A stretch of 64,000 nucleotides of DNA from Pseudomonas sp. LD120 (GTDB lineage Bacteria; Pseudomonadota; Gammaproteobacteria; Pseudomonadales; Pseudomonadaceae): the NCBI RefSeq assembly GCF_009861525.1, contig NZ_WVHL01000003.1, forward strand, positions 1,550,001 through 1,614,000, read 5' to 3'. The notes under the pieces are model-generated. The model was not told the origin of the DNA. It saw only the letters and a program-made list of their open reading frames with translations, and searched no databases. Positions 19,267-28,124 of the stretch are shown here, piece by piece; position 1 is the stretch's first letter; every line of letters begins with the position of its first letter. Made by a program: the position numbers and the translations under genes.

Positions 19267-19980
19267 ATGAGTAAACCCGGTCAAACGGTGCTGGTCGCGC
19301 TGCGCAAGATGATCGCCTCGGGCGAGCTGGCGGCAGGCGAGCGCTTGATGGAAGTGCCGACCGCCGAGCGCTTCGGGGTGTCGCGCATGCCAGTGCGCAT
19401 GGCCTTTCGCACCCTGGAGCAGGAAGGCCTCTTGGTGCGTTTCGGTGGCCGCGGGTTTCAGGTGCGCTCGGTCAGCGCCGAGGACATCGCCGGGGCGGTG
19501 GAGGTGCGTGGTGTGCTGGAAGGCCTGGCGGCGCGCCAGACCGCCGAGCGCGGGCTGTCGGCCGAGGGCCGTGCGATCCTTGAGCGCTGTCTGGTCGAGG
19601 GCGATGCGCTGTTCGACAAGGGCTATGTCAACGAGGAAGACCTGGAGGTCTATCACGACCTCAATATGCGTTTTCACCAGGTGATCGTGGCGGGCAGCGG
19701 CAACCCGGCGATCGCCGATGCCCTGGCGCGAAACGACCATCTGCCGTTCGCCTCGGTCACCGCCCTGGCGGTGGATCGCCAGGACATGGCCCGGGAATAC
19801 CGGCGCTTCAACTACGCCCATATGCAGCATCACTCGGTGTTCGACGCCCTGGTCAACGGCCAGGGCGCGCGGGCCGAAGCGCTGATGCGCGAGCATGCCA
19901 ACGCCACCTTGCGTTACGCCGAGATCTTCGGCTCGGCGCTGGCCGATGAGCGCATGAAGCTGATCCTGCCCTCGCCGTGA
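19267..19980 (+). CDS. vanR: GntR/FadR-family vanillate repressor
   Basis: 237-residue regulator. N-terminal GntR winged helix (residues 5-70; LMEVPTAERFGVSRMPVRMA is the recognition segment) and a C-terminal all-helical FCD domain with a likely metal site (DLNMRFHQ and HMQHHSVFDAL). Closely resembles Pseudomonas VanR. It ends 6 bp before the end of vanB, convergently. The TGGATCCA-core palindromes before vanA (22085-22214) and before the transporter (9084, 9432) are the probable operators; vanillate should release the protein. The ATG at 19267 is preferred; the upstream frame is REP DNA. Confidence 0.92.
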   Translation: MSKPGQTVLVALRKMIASGELAAGERLMEVPTAERFGVSRMPVRMAFRTLEQEGLLVRFGGRGFQVRSVSAEDIAGAVEVRGVLEGLAARQTAERGLSAEGRAILERCLVEGDALFDKGYVNEEDLEVYHDLNMRFHQVIVAGSGNPAIADALARNDHLPFASVTALAVDRQDMAREYRRFNYAHMQHHSVFDALVNGQGARAEALMREHANATLRYAEIFGSALADERMKLILPSP

Positions 19981-19986
19981 GTGGCG

Positions 19987-20940
19987 CTAGAGGTCCAGCA
20001 CCAGCAACGGGGTTTTGGCCCGGGAGCAGCAGGGCGTGAACTGATCGTTGCGCGCCTGTTCGTCCTCGGTGAGGAACAGGTCGCGGTGCTCCGGCACCCC
20101 CTCCAGCACCCGGGTCAGACAGGTGCCGCAGATCCCTTGTTCGCAGGAAATCGCCACCTCGATGCCCTGGTCCTGCAGCACCTGGACCACGTTGCGATCG
20201 GCCGGCACCTGGAACACCTGTCCGCTGCTGGCCAGCCTGACCGCAAAACTGCCATCGGCGCTGTGGTCCACGGGCGCGGCGCTGAAATATTCGCGATGCA
20301 GGCAGTGTTCCTTCCAGCCCAGGGCTTGGGCGCTGTCCAGCACGTATTGCATGAAACCGCCGGGGCCGCAGACATACAGGTGCACATCATCCTGTGGCTC
20401 GGCCAAGGCGTGAGCGATATCCAGGGCAGTCTCGGGCTGTTCGTCGAAATGCAGGCTGACCCGCTCGGCGAAAGGCGATTGCCGCAGGCGCTGGACAAAG
20501 GCTGCGCGCTTGGCCGAGCGCGCGCAGTAATGCAGCTGGAAATCCGCGCCGTTGTGGGCCAGTTGCTCGGCCATGCTGAGGATCGGGGTAATGCCGATGC
20601 CGCCGGCGAACAGCAGGCTGCGTCGCGCGCCGGGGGCCAGGGGGAACAGGTTGCGTGGCTGGCTGATGCGCAGGCGCGCGCCCACCTGCAGCTCTTGGTG
20701 CAGGCTGCTTGAACCGCCTCGCGAGGCGGGATCCTTGAGCACCCCGATCAGGTAGCGGTGGCGTTCTTCGGGGTGGTTGCACAAGGAGTATTGGCGCGCC
20801 AGGCCGTTGGCCAGGTGCACGTCGATATGGGCGCCGGCGCTGAAGGCGGGCAGGGGGCTTGCGTCGGCCGCGGCCAGTTCGAAGCTGCAGATGTCCAGGG
20901 CTTCGTCGTGGCGCGCGACCACCAGTACGTCGATCATCAT
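19987..20940 (-). CDS. vanB: Vanillate O-demethylase reductase subunit
   Basis: About 317-residue class IA oxygenase reductase that passes electrons from NADH to VanA. FMN/flavin-binding [11 protein letters not shown] region at about 50-65, NAD-binding [15 protein letters not shown] at about 112-126, and a C-terminal plant-type [2Fe-2S] domain with CEQGICGTC and the distal cysteine near the end. Two adjacent ATGs (20940, 20937) fit a GAGG ribosome site; the second gives 316 residues, the usual VanB length. Downstream of vanA, separated by 57 bp. Confidence 0.95.
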   Translation of the reverse strand: MMIDVLVVARHDEALDICSFELAAADASPLPAFSAGAHIDVHLANGLARQYSLCNHPEERHRYLIGVLKDPASRGGSSSLHQELQVGARLRISQPRNLFPLAPGARRSLLFAGGIGITPILSMAEQLAHNGADFQLHYCARSAKRAAFVQRLRQSPFAERVSLHFDEQPETALDIAHALAEPQDDVHLYVCGPGGFMQYVLDSAQALGWKEHCLHREYFSAAPVDHSADGSFAVRLASSGQVFQVPADRNVVQVLQDQGIEVAISCEQGICGTCLTRVLEGVPEHRDLFLTEDEQARNDQFTPCCSRAKTPLLVLDL

Positions 20941-20996
20941 CGGTCCTCGCCGGTGGCGGCATCCGCGCCACCAGCCTGTCGGGTTCGGGGGAGGGC

Positions 20997-22055
20997 TTAA
21001 CGGCTTGCCGCGATCAGCGCTTCTCGGGGCTCGCGCTCCTGGGCGATCAGGCGTTCCAGCACCCGTCGCGACTGCACGCCGCCGGCGTCGATGTTCAGCT
21101 TGAGCAGGCTGCGCTGGGGTTGGGCGAGCAGGTTCTGCTGCTGGCGTTCGAGCATCTCCAGGTCTTCGCTGAAAATCTTGCCCTGGCCTTCGCGGATGCT
21201 CTCGGTGAGCGCCTGGTCCTGGGGATTGAAGTTGCGCGCCATGCCCCAGAAGTACCAGATCGAGGTGTCGCTTTCGGGGGTGATGAAATCCACCACGATG
21301 CTTGACGCCTTGTACTGCGCAGGGGCGTCGTAGCCACCGTGGCCGGCATGGGCCACGCCGACTTCGATCAGCACATGACTGGGCGGGCTGAAGCGGCAGA
21401 TCTGCCAGCGGTCCACCGGCACGTCGTCGGCCAGCTGGTTGCCGCGCAAGGCCATGCGCCAGAAGGGCGGCGGCATGACGTTGTGCATGTGCCGGGCGGT
21501 GACCACCTGATCGCCGTCCACTGTGGTCTGTGGTGGCGCCTCGTCGATCTCCTTCTGGCCGATGCTGGAGGCGTGGACGTAGGTTTCGTGGGTCAGGTCC
21601 ATCAGGTTGTCGATCATCAGCCGGTAGTCGCACTGGATGTGGAACAACCCGCCGCCATAGGCCCACTGATCGCTGTCGACCCATTCCAGGTGATGGATCA
21701 GCGCCGGGTCGGCCAGGGCCTGATCGCCGGGCCAGACCCAGATGAAACCGTAGCGCTCGACCGCGGCGAAGGTCTTGTTGCAGGGGAAGCCGCGAACCCG
21801 TTGGCCGGGCATCTCCACGGTCTTGCCGTCGCAGCCCATCACCAGGCCGTGGTAACCGCACACCAGGTTGCCGTTCTCGACATAACCCAGCGACAGCGGG
21901 GCGCCACGATGGGGGCAGAAATCCTCGACGGCGGCGACCCGACCTTCATGGGCGCGGTAGAACACCATTCGTTCGCCGCAGATCTGCCGGCCCAGGGGCT
22001 TGTCCTGCAATTCATCGGGGGTGCAGGCAACGTACCAGGCATTCTTGGGGTACAT
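20997..22055 (-). CDS. vanA: Vanillate O-demethylase oxygenase subunit
   Basis: 352-residue Rieske non-haem iron oxygenase that demethylates vanillate to protocatechuate and formaldehyde. Rieske ligands Cys47/His49 (CPHRGAP) and Cys66/His69 (CGYHG); mononuclear iron region beginning [15 protein letters not shown] near residue 150. Length matches VanA. First gene of vanAB, with a VanR-like palindrome 30-47 bp before the start and a CA motif in the leader. It completes the route from ferulate, or from the mandelate-like operon, to protocatechuate. Confidence 0.97.
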   Translation of the reverse strand: MYPKNAWYVACTPDELQDKPLGRQICGERMVFYRAHEGRVAAVEDFCPHRGAPLSLGYVENGNLVCGYHGLVMGCDGKTVEMPGQRVRGFPCNKTFAAVERYGFIWVWPGDQALADPALIHHLEWVDSDQWAYGGGLFHIQCDYRLMIDNLMDLTHETYVHASSIGQKEIDEAPPQTTVDGDQVVTARHMHNVMPPPFWRMALRGNQLADDVPVDRWQICRFSPPSHVLIEVGVAHAGHGGYDAPAQYKASSIVVDFITPESDTSIWYFWGMARNFNPQDQALTESIREGQGKIFSEDLEMLERQQQNLLAQPQRSLLKLNIDAGGVQSRRVLERLIAQEREPREALIAASR

Positions 22056-22072
22056 GACGTCTCTCCAGGCGT

Positions 22073-22080
22073 TTGTTGTT
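22073..22080 (-). promoter_or_regulatory. Hfq/Crc-type CA motif in the vanA leader
   Basis: AACAACAA on the minus strand, 17 nt before the vanA ATG, within the same AAATAAAAACAACAA block seen before the transporter at 9495-9510. Confidence 0.5.
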
Positions 22081-22084
22081 TTTA

Positions 22085-22102
22085 TTTAATGGATCCATTA
22101 AA
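22085..22102. promoter_or_regulatory. VanR operator at the vanA promoter
   Basis: TTTAATGGATCCATTAAA is a perfect 18-bp palindrome, 30 bp before the vanA start codon, sharing the TGGATCCA core with the other sites. Placed to block transcription of vanAB. Confidence 0.7.
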
Positions 22103-22182
22103 TGGTTCGCGCTCTGGGGGTGTCAAACAAATACGTTGATTTAGTGTTCGGTAATCGGCTGTTTATCGGGGCTTGTAGGTTT

Positions 22183-22214
22183 ATGGATCTATTGATCGGG
22201 TTTTATGGATCCAT
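22183..22214. promoter_or_regulatory. Two further VanR-type half/whole sites
   Basis: ATGGATCTATTG (22183-22194) and ATGGATCCAT (22205-22214) are spaced 22 bp apart, two helical turns, and lie about 130-160 bp upstream of vanA. They may support co-operative binding or looping with the 22085 site. Confidence 0.5.
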
Positions 22215-22354
22215 TGAGCATGTAGCTGGGCATGGTTCGCGCCAGGGTCGGGGCGGGGCGGGGCGGCGTGTGGCGTGGTGCAGGCAGGGCGCAGCGCCAG
22301 GGGCGGGAGTCTGGCGGCTGCGGTAGCGGGAGGCGGCTGTGGGAGGTGGGGCGC

Positions 22355-23503
22355 TCAGCGCCGTTGCAGGCTGTCCTGCAGGCGCTGGATGCCTTCTTCG
22401 AGCATGGCCCGCGGGCAACCGAAGTTCAGTCGCACGAATTGCCCGCAGTCGTCGCCGAACTCCAGCCCAGCGCTGAGGCCGACCTTGGCTTCCTTGAGGA
22501 AGTAGCCATGGGGATCGTCCAGCCCCAGCTCGCTGCAGTCGAGCCAGGCCAGGTAGGTGCCTTGTGGAGCGTGCATGCGGATGCCCGGCAAGCGGGTCTG
22601 TACCGCATGCAGCAGGTAGTCACGGTTGTCCTGCAGGTAGCCGAGCAGCGCCTGCAGCCAGGGGCCGCCGTGGGTCAGGGCGGCCTGGGTCGCTTCCAGG
22701 CCCAGGGGGCTGACGCTGTCCACCATGCCAGCACGGGCGTTGTTGAAGGCCAGGCGGGTGGCCGGGTCCTGAACGATGGCGAAGCAGGTCTTTATCCCGG
22801 CAATGTTGTAGGCCTTGGTCGCTGACATCAGGGTAATGGTGCGCCGGGCGATCTCCGGGCTCAGGGACGCAGTGGGAATATGCCGGCGCCCGTCGAAGCA
22901 CAGCTGGGCATGGATCTCGTCGGAAATGATCAGCGCGCCTTGGTCCAGGCAGGCATTGGCCACGGCTTGCAGTTCTTCCCGGGGGAAGACCTTGCCCAAG
23001 GGGTTGTGGGGGTTGCTCAGGAGCATGGCGCCAGCACCTTGCAAGGCCTGGCGCAGGGCGTCCATGGGGGTGACATAGGTCCCGTGCTCGGTGAGCTCAA
23101 AGGGCAATTCGACCTTGTCCAGGCCCCAGTTGTCCGGCGCCAGGCGCAGCGGGCGGTAGTTGGGGGTCTGCACCACCACTGTTTGCCCGGGCTGGACGAA
23201 CGCATGCAGGGCCATGTTGAACCCGGGCTCGACCCCGGGCAGGAAGATCAACTCGTCGGGTTGCACGCGCCAGGCGTAGTTGTTCCAGAGATCGGCGACC
23301 ACGGCTTCGCGCAGTTCATCCCGGGGCACGCTGTAACCCAGCAACGGGTGTTCCAGGCGCTGGTGTAGGGCCTGGAGAATGCTGTCCGCCACGGCAAAGT
23401 CCATGTCCGCCACCCACATGGGCAGGACGTCCTCGGGGTAGCGGCTCCACTTGGTGCTGCCGGTGCCTTGGCGGGGATGCAGGGTGTCGAAATCGAAGCT
23501 CAT
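22355..23503 (-). CDS. patB: MalY/PatB-family cysteine-S-conjugate (cystathionine) beta-lyase
   Basis: 382-residue fold-type I PLP enzyme with the family entry MWVADMDF (residues 29-36), SNPHNPLGK (163-171), DEIHAQL (195-201) and PLP lysine Lys230 in SATKAYNIAG. It cleaves C-S bonds of cystathionine or cysteine conjugates to pyruvate, ammonia and a thiol. The start at 23503 (MSFDFDTLHPRQGTGSTKW) is the family start; the frame runs on upstream without a ribosome site. It lies back to back with the DRE-TIM gene and is not obviously part of the aromatic pathway. Confidence 0.9.
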   Translation of the reverse strand: MSFDFDTLHPRQGTGSTKWSRYPEDVLPMWVADMDFAVADSILQALHQRLEHPLLGYSVPRDELREAVVADLWNNYAWRVQPDELIFLPGVEPGFNMALHAFVQPGQTVVVQTPNYRPLRLAPDNWGLDKVELPFELTEHGTYVTPMDALRQALQGAGAMLLSNPHNPLGKVFPREELQAVANACLDQGALIISDEIHAQLCFDGRRHIPTASLSPEIARRTITLMSATKAYNIAGIKTCFAIVQDPATRLAFNNARAGMVDSVSPLGLEATQAALTHGGPWLQALLGYLQDNRDYLLHAVQTRLPGIRMHAPQGTYLAWLDCSELGLDDPHGYFLKEAKVGLSAGLEFGDDCGQFVRLNFGCPRAMLEEGIQRLQDSLQRR

Positions 23504-23891
23504 GAGCGGGTCTCGTCGAATCGCATGGGGAAAGTGGGGGATTCTAGCCTTCCCTGAGGGCGGCCGGCAGGCTGGGTTGGGCCAGGCCCGGGCAAAGGGG
23601 GTATTCAAGGTGAGGGAGTGGGTGCGAAAAATGTCGGTTGTTTGCAGGCTGAAATATTGAAGTTGAAACCGGTGTTTATTTAAGGCGGAGTATTGTTTTT
23701 CTTTTATTTTATGGGGTTTGTGTCAAGGCACTTTTTTCTGATTATTTGTCATTGTTTGTTTCTGGATTTTTTAAGGATTGTCTTAGGTTGTGTTTTTTGG
23801 TTGGTGTTATATGGTGTGGCGGTTATTGGAGTTGTTCAAGGTTTAAACCTAAGTGGGTATAACAATAATCGAACCGCCAAGGAGCAGGGCA
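23504..23891. promoter_or_regulatory. T-rich divergent promoter region with palindrome and CA motif
   Basis: This 388-bp gap is strikingly T-rich on the plus strand (23660-23860) compared with the GC-rich surroundings. It holds a perfect 12-bp palindrome AGGTTTAAACCT (23839-23850), a TATAAC -10-like hexamer (23858-23863) and AACAATAA (23861-23868), an Hfq/Crc-type motif 23 nt before the next start. No convincing gene; a hydrophobic frame at 23693-23902 only reflects the T-richness. Confidence 0.5.
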
Positions 23892-25139
23892 ATGACGGCT
23901 GAAAGTGGAATTCGCTATCGTGATTATTCGGTCCCCTATCTAGTGGATGAAACCCTTCGGGAAGGAATTGAACGCACGGCCTTTCCCATTTCCGTGGACG
24001 CCAAGGTGGCGCTTCTCAAGTCCATGGCAGCAGCAGGCTTGAGAGATTTCGTGGTGGGCTGCGGGCCTGAAGAGCCGCTGGTCTGGGACCGTCTGCATCA
24101 GGCCCGGGAAGCCCATGAACTGCCTGCCGATACCCGCGCCACCTTCATCATTCTGCTCAACTGCTGGGAGACGGCTTTCGCTTACTTCCAGTCCCGCCAG
24201 CACCATCGCCAGTGGATCGCCGACACCGTGTTCAGCTTCGGCATGATCACCTACAGACAGGGCGAGCGGGAGTTCGAGCGGGCCATCGAGGCGTTCCGCA
24301 GCATCGGTGCCGTCCGGTTCAAGGCCAGCGTGCTCAACAATTTTCGCAAGGGTGTGTCTGAGCAGCGCTATGGCGAAATCCGCCGGCAAATCGACTGGGC
24401 CGCCAGCCTCGGAGTGGAGATCATCAGGATCAACGATTCGGTGGGCTCGCTGCAGCCCCATGTGACCCAGTGGCTGTGTTCGAAGCTGGTCAAGGATTAT
24501 CCCCGGCTGGTGTTTTGCCTGCATGCCCACAACGACAATGGACTGGCCCTTGCCAATACCCTGCAAGCCATTCACTCGGGCTTTCAGATGGTTGAAGGGG
24601 CGTTGGCCGGTTTTGGCAATAGATCGGGTATTGCTCCCCTGGAGCAAGTAGTCAAGTTGTGCAAGGCCAATAATATAACTCTGGGTTCCTGTGAAGTTGA
24701 TCTGGATAAGTTGATCGACGCGGCTCATCAGTGTGAAGACACCTTCTTGCAACTACCCAGTGTTTATCGGCCGGTGAGTGGCAAGTTGGAAACACTTTCC
24801 AACTACGGTGTTCTGAATATTCCGGACTTTCTCGAAACCCAGGATGAGAAGAGTTACTTCGTCAACTATGTCGGCCTGCATCCGCAAACCATTCGTCAGG
24901 CCTTGAGGCACTATTCAACGGCCGGGCTGGATGTGGCTGCAATGGCCGACGCGGACCTGTGGCCCATAGTGGAGAGCCTGAAAGTGGAGATGCAGGCCTC
25001 GATGAAGGACATCGAATCTCACTATCGGCGGGTCATGGGCGGGGTGATGGATTTCTACCGCGTCTCGACCTACACCCCCCGGCAATTGGCGCAGTACGCC
25101 GAACGGTGGATTGTTCGGGGGAGTGCCGCACATGGATAA
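23892..25139 (+). CDS. DRE-TIM metallolyase/condensing enzyme of unknown specificity (HMGL-like)
   Basis: 415 residues with a TIM barrel of the HMG-CoA lyase / isopropylmalate synthase / homocitrate synthase superfamily. The first metal motif is DETLREG (19-25), the INDSVG strand is at 181-186, the metal-binding HAHND is at 211-215, and FGNRSG (about 243-248) resembles the GxGxRxG segment of condensing enzymes. There is no regulatory LeuA-type C-terminal domain. Start at 23892 with AAGGAG 7 nt upstream. It overlaps the AEC carrier gene by 8 nt. I do not recognise a characterised orthologue. Claisen-type acyl-CoA condensation or the reverse lyase/aldolase reaction are both possible; the Hfq/Crc-type leader favours a catabolic role. 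Confidence 0.85.
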   Translation: MTAESGIRYRDYSVPYLVDETLREGIERTAFPISVDAKVALLKSMAAAGLRDFVVGCGPEEPLVWDRLHQAREAHELPADTRATFIILLNCWETAFAYFQSRQHHRQWIADTVFSFGMITYRQGEREFERAIEAFRSIGAVRFKASVLNNFRKGVSEQRYGEIRRQIDWAASLGVEIIRINDSVGSLQPHVTQWLCSKLVKDYPRLVFCLHAHNDNGLALANTLQAIHSGFQMVEGALAGFGNRSGIAPLEQVVKLCKANNITLGSCEVDLDKLIDAAHQCEDTFLQLPSVYRPVSGKLETLSNYGVLNIPDFLETQDEKSYFVNYVGLHPQTIRQALRHYSTAGLDVAAMADADLWPIVESLKVEMQASMKDIESHYRRVMGGVMDFYRVSTYTPRQLAQYAERWIVRGSAAHG

Positions 25140-26079
25140 GGTCTTTACCGTGGTGATGCCGTTGTTTGCGATGATCTTCGCCGGCTATTGGATAGTGCGG
25201 ATCGGGGTCATCGGCAAGGAAACGGTAAAGGGCCTGGTGGGCGTCGTGTTCTGGCTGTTCCTGCCATGCTTCATTTTCATCAAGACCCTGGGCACTCGGG
25301 ACCATGGCGAGCTGGATTGGGGGCTGCTCAGCGCCTACTACCTGGCTTGCCTGGTGACCTTCATCATCGCTGCGGTAGGTGGCTGGCTGATCTGGGGCGG
25401 CAATGGGCGCGTAGCCGGCCTGCGTGGGTTGTCGTCCATCTCGGGGGTGGTGGGGTACATGGGGTTGCCCCTGATGGTCATGGCCTTTGGCGATGAGGCG
25501 GCCTTGCCAACGTTGATGATCACCATGGCCGACAACCTGGTGATCCTGGCGGGTGGCGCATTGATCATGGAGCTCACCGCGCAACAGGAGGTGCAGGCCA
25601 AGCCGGATATCGGCCGCGTGCTGCTCACCACGACCCGTTCCATTGTCACCAACCCGCTGATCCTGGCCGTGCTGCTGGCCGTGCTATTCATTGTCCTGCA
25701 ATGGCAGTTGCCCAGTCCGCTGCAGATTTTCGCCACGCAGATGACCAACGCTACCGGACCTTTGGCCCTGGTAGCCCTGGGCGCCGCCTTTGCCGTGCAT
25801 CGCAATCAGAGCCTGATCAAGGGCGACGCCCTGGCGCTGGCACTGTTGAAGGTGGTGGTGCTGCCGGTGCTGGTGTTCGTTTCCGCCCGGTATGTGTTTA
25901 ACCTCAGCGACTTCCTGATCAAGATTGCGGTGATCATGGCGGCCTTGCCGGTGGCGGTTAACGTTTTCATCCTGGCGTCGCGCTACAAGACCTATGAGAC
26001 GCAGGTCTCCAGCAGCATGCTGCTCTCGGCAGTGATGGGCATCGGGGTCATCTCGGGGTTGCTGGTGGTGCTGGACTGA
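25132..26079 (+). CDS. AEC-family carrier (auxin efflux carrier / malonate transporter type)
   Basis: 315 residues, about ten hydrophobic segments in two inverted halves, typical of the AEC (bile acid:Na+ superfamily-related) carriers that include MdcF and MleP malonate/malate transporters. Motifs include the N-terminal VVMPLFAMIFAGYWIVR and the GYMGLPLMVMAFGDEA region. The start ATG overlaps the end of the DRE-TIM gene by 8 nt, so the two are co-translated. It most likely moves the di- or tricarboxylate substrate or product of that enzyme. Direction of transport is unknown. Confidence 0.88.
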   Translation: MDKVFTVVMPLFAMIFAGYWIVRIGVIGKETVKGLVGVVFWLFLPCFIFIKTLGTRDHGELDWGLLSAYYLACLVTFIIAAVGGWLIWGGNGRVAGLRGLSSISGVVGYMGLPLMVMAFGDEAALPTLMITMADNLVILAGGALIMELTAQQEVQAKPDIGRVLLTTTRSIVTNPLILAVLLAVLFIVLQWQLPSPLQIFATQMTNATGPLALVALGAAFAVHRNQSLIKGDALALALLKVVVLPVLVFVSARYVFNLSDFLIKIAVIMAALPVAVNVFILASRYKTYETQVSSSMLLSAVMGIGVISGLLVVLD

Positions 26080-26112
26080 TGCTCAAGCCTGCCGGCACAT
26101 GACCGGCCATTG

Positions 26113-26150
26113 CACCCTGCAAGCGTTAGGCGCTTGCGGGGTGTTTTGTT
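26113..26150 (+). terminator. Intrinsic terminator after the AEC carrier
   Basis: A 12-bp stem with one G-U pair (26113-26125 with 26129-26142 region), short TTAG loop, then a T-rich tail TGTTTTGTTT. It closes the two-gene DRE-TIM/AEC unit. Confidence 0.8.
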
Positions 26151-26626
26151 TGCCTGTCCTGCGGCGTTCGCTGCAGGGCTGATGATCCCTGCGAAAACCT
26201 GCAGCAGCTTCCCGCAAAGCAGCTTTTCCCTTGCCTGTGCCTCACAAAAACCTCGTTTCGCAACGTTCCGGGTTATGGAAACAATGAACCCCTGCATACG
26301 CCTGCCCGACTGCCACGGGCGCCTGCGGCGATGCACTGCCGATCGATTTGTTCTTCCTACAAAAACAACAGGGAGCAAGCGATGAACCGCCATTCGAGCA
26401 AGACCGCGTCCGCTCACCCCGGACCGGTTGCAAACACTCCAAGCGAACGGGGCCACAGAGCCCGCAACGGTGACGATCCGGCTATCCGGCCTTTGCTGCC
26501 AGGCGCCTTGCACCGCTGACCAAGACTCGTAGTGCCTGGTGCAGTACCGCCCGTGAATACGGTCGCTTCCAGGCTCCTGATGTGCGGGTTCGTGCGGGCG
26601 AGCCGGCTTTCTTGAGGATGGGTTTC
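26151..26626 (+). other. Leader region of the binding-protein gene; possible 45-residue frame
   Basis: No recognisable gene. A short frame at 26382-26519 (starts MNRHSSKTASAHPG) has a good GGGAG ribosome site and an AAAAACAA motif (26361-26368) in front, as if a real gene start once stood here. Its sequence is low-complexity and matches nothing I know. It may be the broken head of a lost gene. Confidence 0.3.
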
Positions 26627-27667
26627 ATGTCCAATACCTTGCGTTGCGGCGTTGCATTGTCCTGGGTTCTGCTATGCGCCGGGGCTTCGGCCCAACCGCA
26701 GAACCTCACCGTCATCTCCTTTGGCGGAGCCACCAAACAGGCTCAGGAAAAAGCCTACTTCCAACCCTTCAACCAAAGCGGGGCAGCCCGGGTGGTGGCG
26801 GGGGAATACAACGGTGAACTGTCGAAGATCAAGGCCATGGTCGATGTCGGCAAGACCAGTTGGGATGTGGTCGAAGTGGAAAGTCCGGAGTTGTTGCGCG
26901 GTTGTGACGAGGGCTTGTTCGAGCCTCTGGACCTGGCCCGCTTCGGTGATCCGGCGCAGTTTGTCCCGGGCACCCTGAGCGAGTGCGGCGTGGCCACTTA
27001 TGTGTGGTCGATGGTCATGGCTTTTGCTCCACAGAAGCTGACCAAGGCCCCGAGTTCCTGGAGCGACTTCTGGAACCTCAAGGACTTCCCCGGCAAGCGC
27101 GGCCTGCGCAAGAGTGCCAAATACACCTTGGAAATCGCCCTGCTGGCCGATGGCGTTCCGGCAGCACAGCTGTACCAGGTGCTCAACACAGCAGAAGGCA
27201 TCAGCCGGGCCTTTGCCAAGCTCGACCAGATCAAACCCTACATTCAATGGTGGGAGGCCGGCGCCCAACCGCCGCAGTGGTTAGTGGCCGGGGATGTGGT
27301 GATGAGCGCGGCCTACAACGGTCGGATTGCCATGGCACAGAAAGAGGGCATGCAGTTGAGTATCCTCTGGCCTCAGAGCCTATACGATCCCGAGTACTGG
27401 GCTGTGGTCAAAGGCTCGCCGAACAAGACGTTGGCCGAGGATTTCATCCTGTTCGCCAGCCAACCCCGGGCGCAGAAGGTGTTTTCGCAGAACATCCCCT
27501 ATGGGCCGGTGCACCGTCAGGCACTGCCGCTGTTGCCTGAGGCGGTGCAGCAGCAACTGCCAACCTATGAGGCCAACCTGCAGGGCGCGCGGGCGGTGGA
27601 TGCTGGGTTCTGGGTCGACCATGGCGAGGAGCTGGAGCAGCGCTTCAACGCCTGGGCGGCCCGTTGA
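26627..27667 (+). CDS. Periplasmic binding protein, polyamine (PotD/PotF) type
   Basis: 346 residues with a signal peptide ending near ASA (residue 22). The mature protein is a cluster D type 1 binding protein (extracellular solute-binding protein family 1/8), with SFGGATKQAQEKAY near the start, TSWDVVEVES, and WWEAGAQPPQWL. The family binds putrescine, spermidine or similar cations for ABC import. No permease or ATPase genes are adjacent, so it must work with a transporter encoded elsewhere. ATG at 26627 after GAGGA. A strong terminator follows at 27689. A fragment of a paralogue lies 370 bp downstream. Confidence 0.88.
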   Translation: MSNTLRCGVALSWVLLCAGASAQPQNLTVISFGGATKQAQEKAYFQPFNQSGAARVVAGEYNGELSKIKAMVDVGKTSWDVVEVESPELLRGCDEGLFEPLDLARFGDPAQFVPGTLSECGVATYVWSMVMAFAPQKLTKAPSSWSDFWNLKDFPGKRGLRKSAKYTLEIALLADGVPAAQLYQVLNTAEGISRAFAKLDQIKPYIQWWEAGAQPPQWLVAGDVVMSAAYNGRIAMAQKEGMQLSILWPQSLYDPEYWAVVKGSPNKTLAEDFILFASQPRAQKVFSQNIPYGPVHRQALPLLPEAVQQQLPTYEANLQGARAVDAGFWVDHGEELEQRFNAWAAR

Positions 27668-27688
27668 AAGGCCGGTGATGTAATGAGA

Positions 27689-27723
27689 AAAGAGGGCCTG
27701 CACTCGCTGTGCAGGCCCTCTTT
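27689..27723 (+). terminator. Strong intrinsic terminator after the binding-protein gene
   Basis: Perfect 15-bp stem (27689-27703 with 27709-27723), 5-nt loop; the A-run and T-run at its two sides make it work in both directions. Confidence 0.92.
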
Positions 27724-28036
27724 CGTGGGTGCGTTCAAAGCCGCTTCTGCAGTGGTGTCTCGGTCTGATGCACCGCCTTGCGACATACCTGTCGCAGCCC
27801 GGTGCAGAGGGTTGCGGTGATGGGCGATGGACTGTGCTGATGCAGCGCGCAGTGATAGGACGGTTGGCAACGTACCCGCCCCAGCATTAGCAGGCGACCG
27901 TCCGCCGGTCACGGGAGGGGCGAGCCAGTAGCATGTCCTAGGCATTGGCGGCTTCCAGCATTGCCGGTGTGTCACGGCAGCAGGCGCTGTTCGCTTGGAT
28001 CATTCATGGCTTTCCTGACCATGGGCAGGCACGCCA

Positions 28037-28110
28037 CCGATCACGGCTTCTGGCGCGATCGTGGAGAGGCTCTGGAGGCGCGTTTCAAACACTGGGCAGC
28101 GGCGAGCTGA
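28037..28110 (+). pseudogene. C-terminal ghost of a polyamine-type binding protein gene
   Basis: Frame 1 reads ...TDHGFWRDRGEALEARFK...HWAA then AS and stop at 28108-28110. This matches the end of the binding protein at 26627-27667 (VDAGFWVDHGEELEQRFN...WAAR) almost position by position. No signal peptide or body is left; upstream to 27724 the frame is broken and no start is visible. The rest of the 27724-28124 gap holds nothing I can assign. Likely the tail of a duplicated gene removed by deletion. Confidence 0.6.
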
Positions 28111-28124
28111 AGGCATCCGCCGGT

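Noticed and set aside
23693..23902. Hydrophobic 69-codon frame resembling a small membrane protein
   Set aside because: The sequence is T-rich intergenic DNA, so Phe/Leu/Val codons are expected by chance. It overlaps the start region of the DRE-TIM gene and has no ribosome site.
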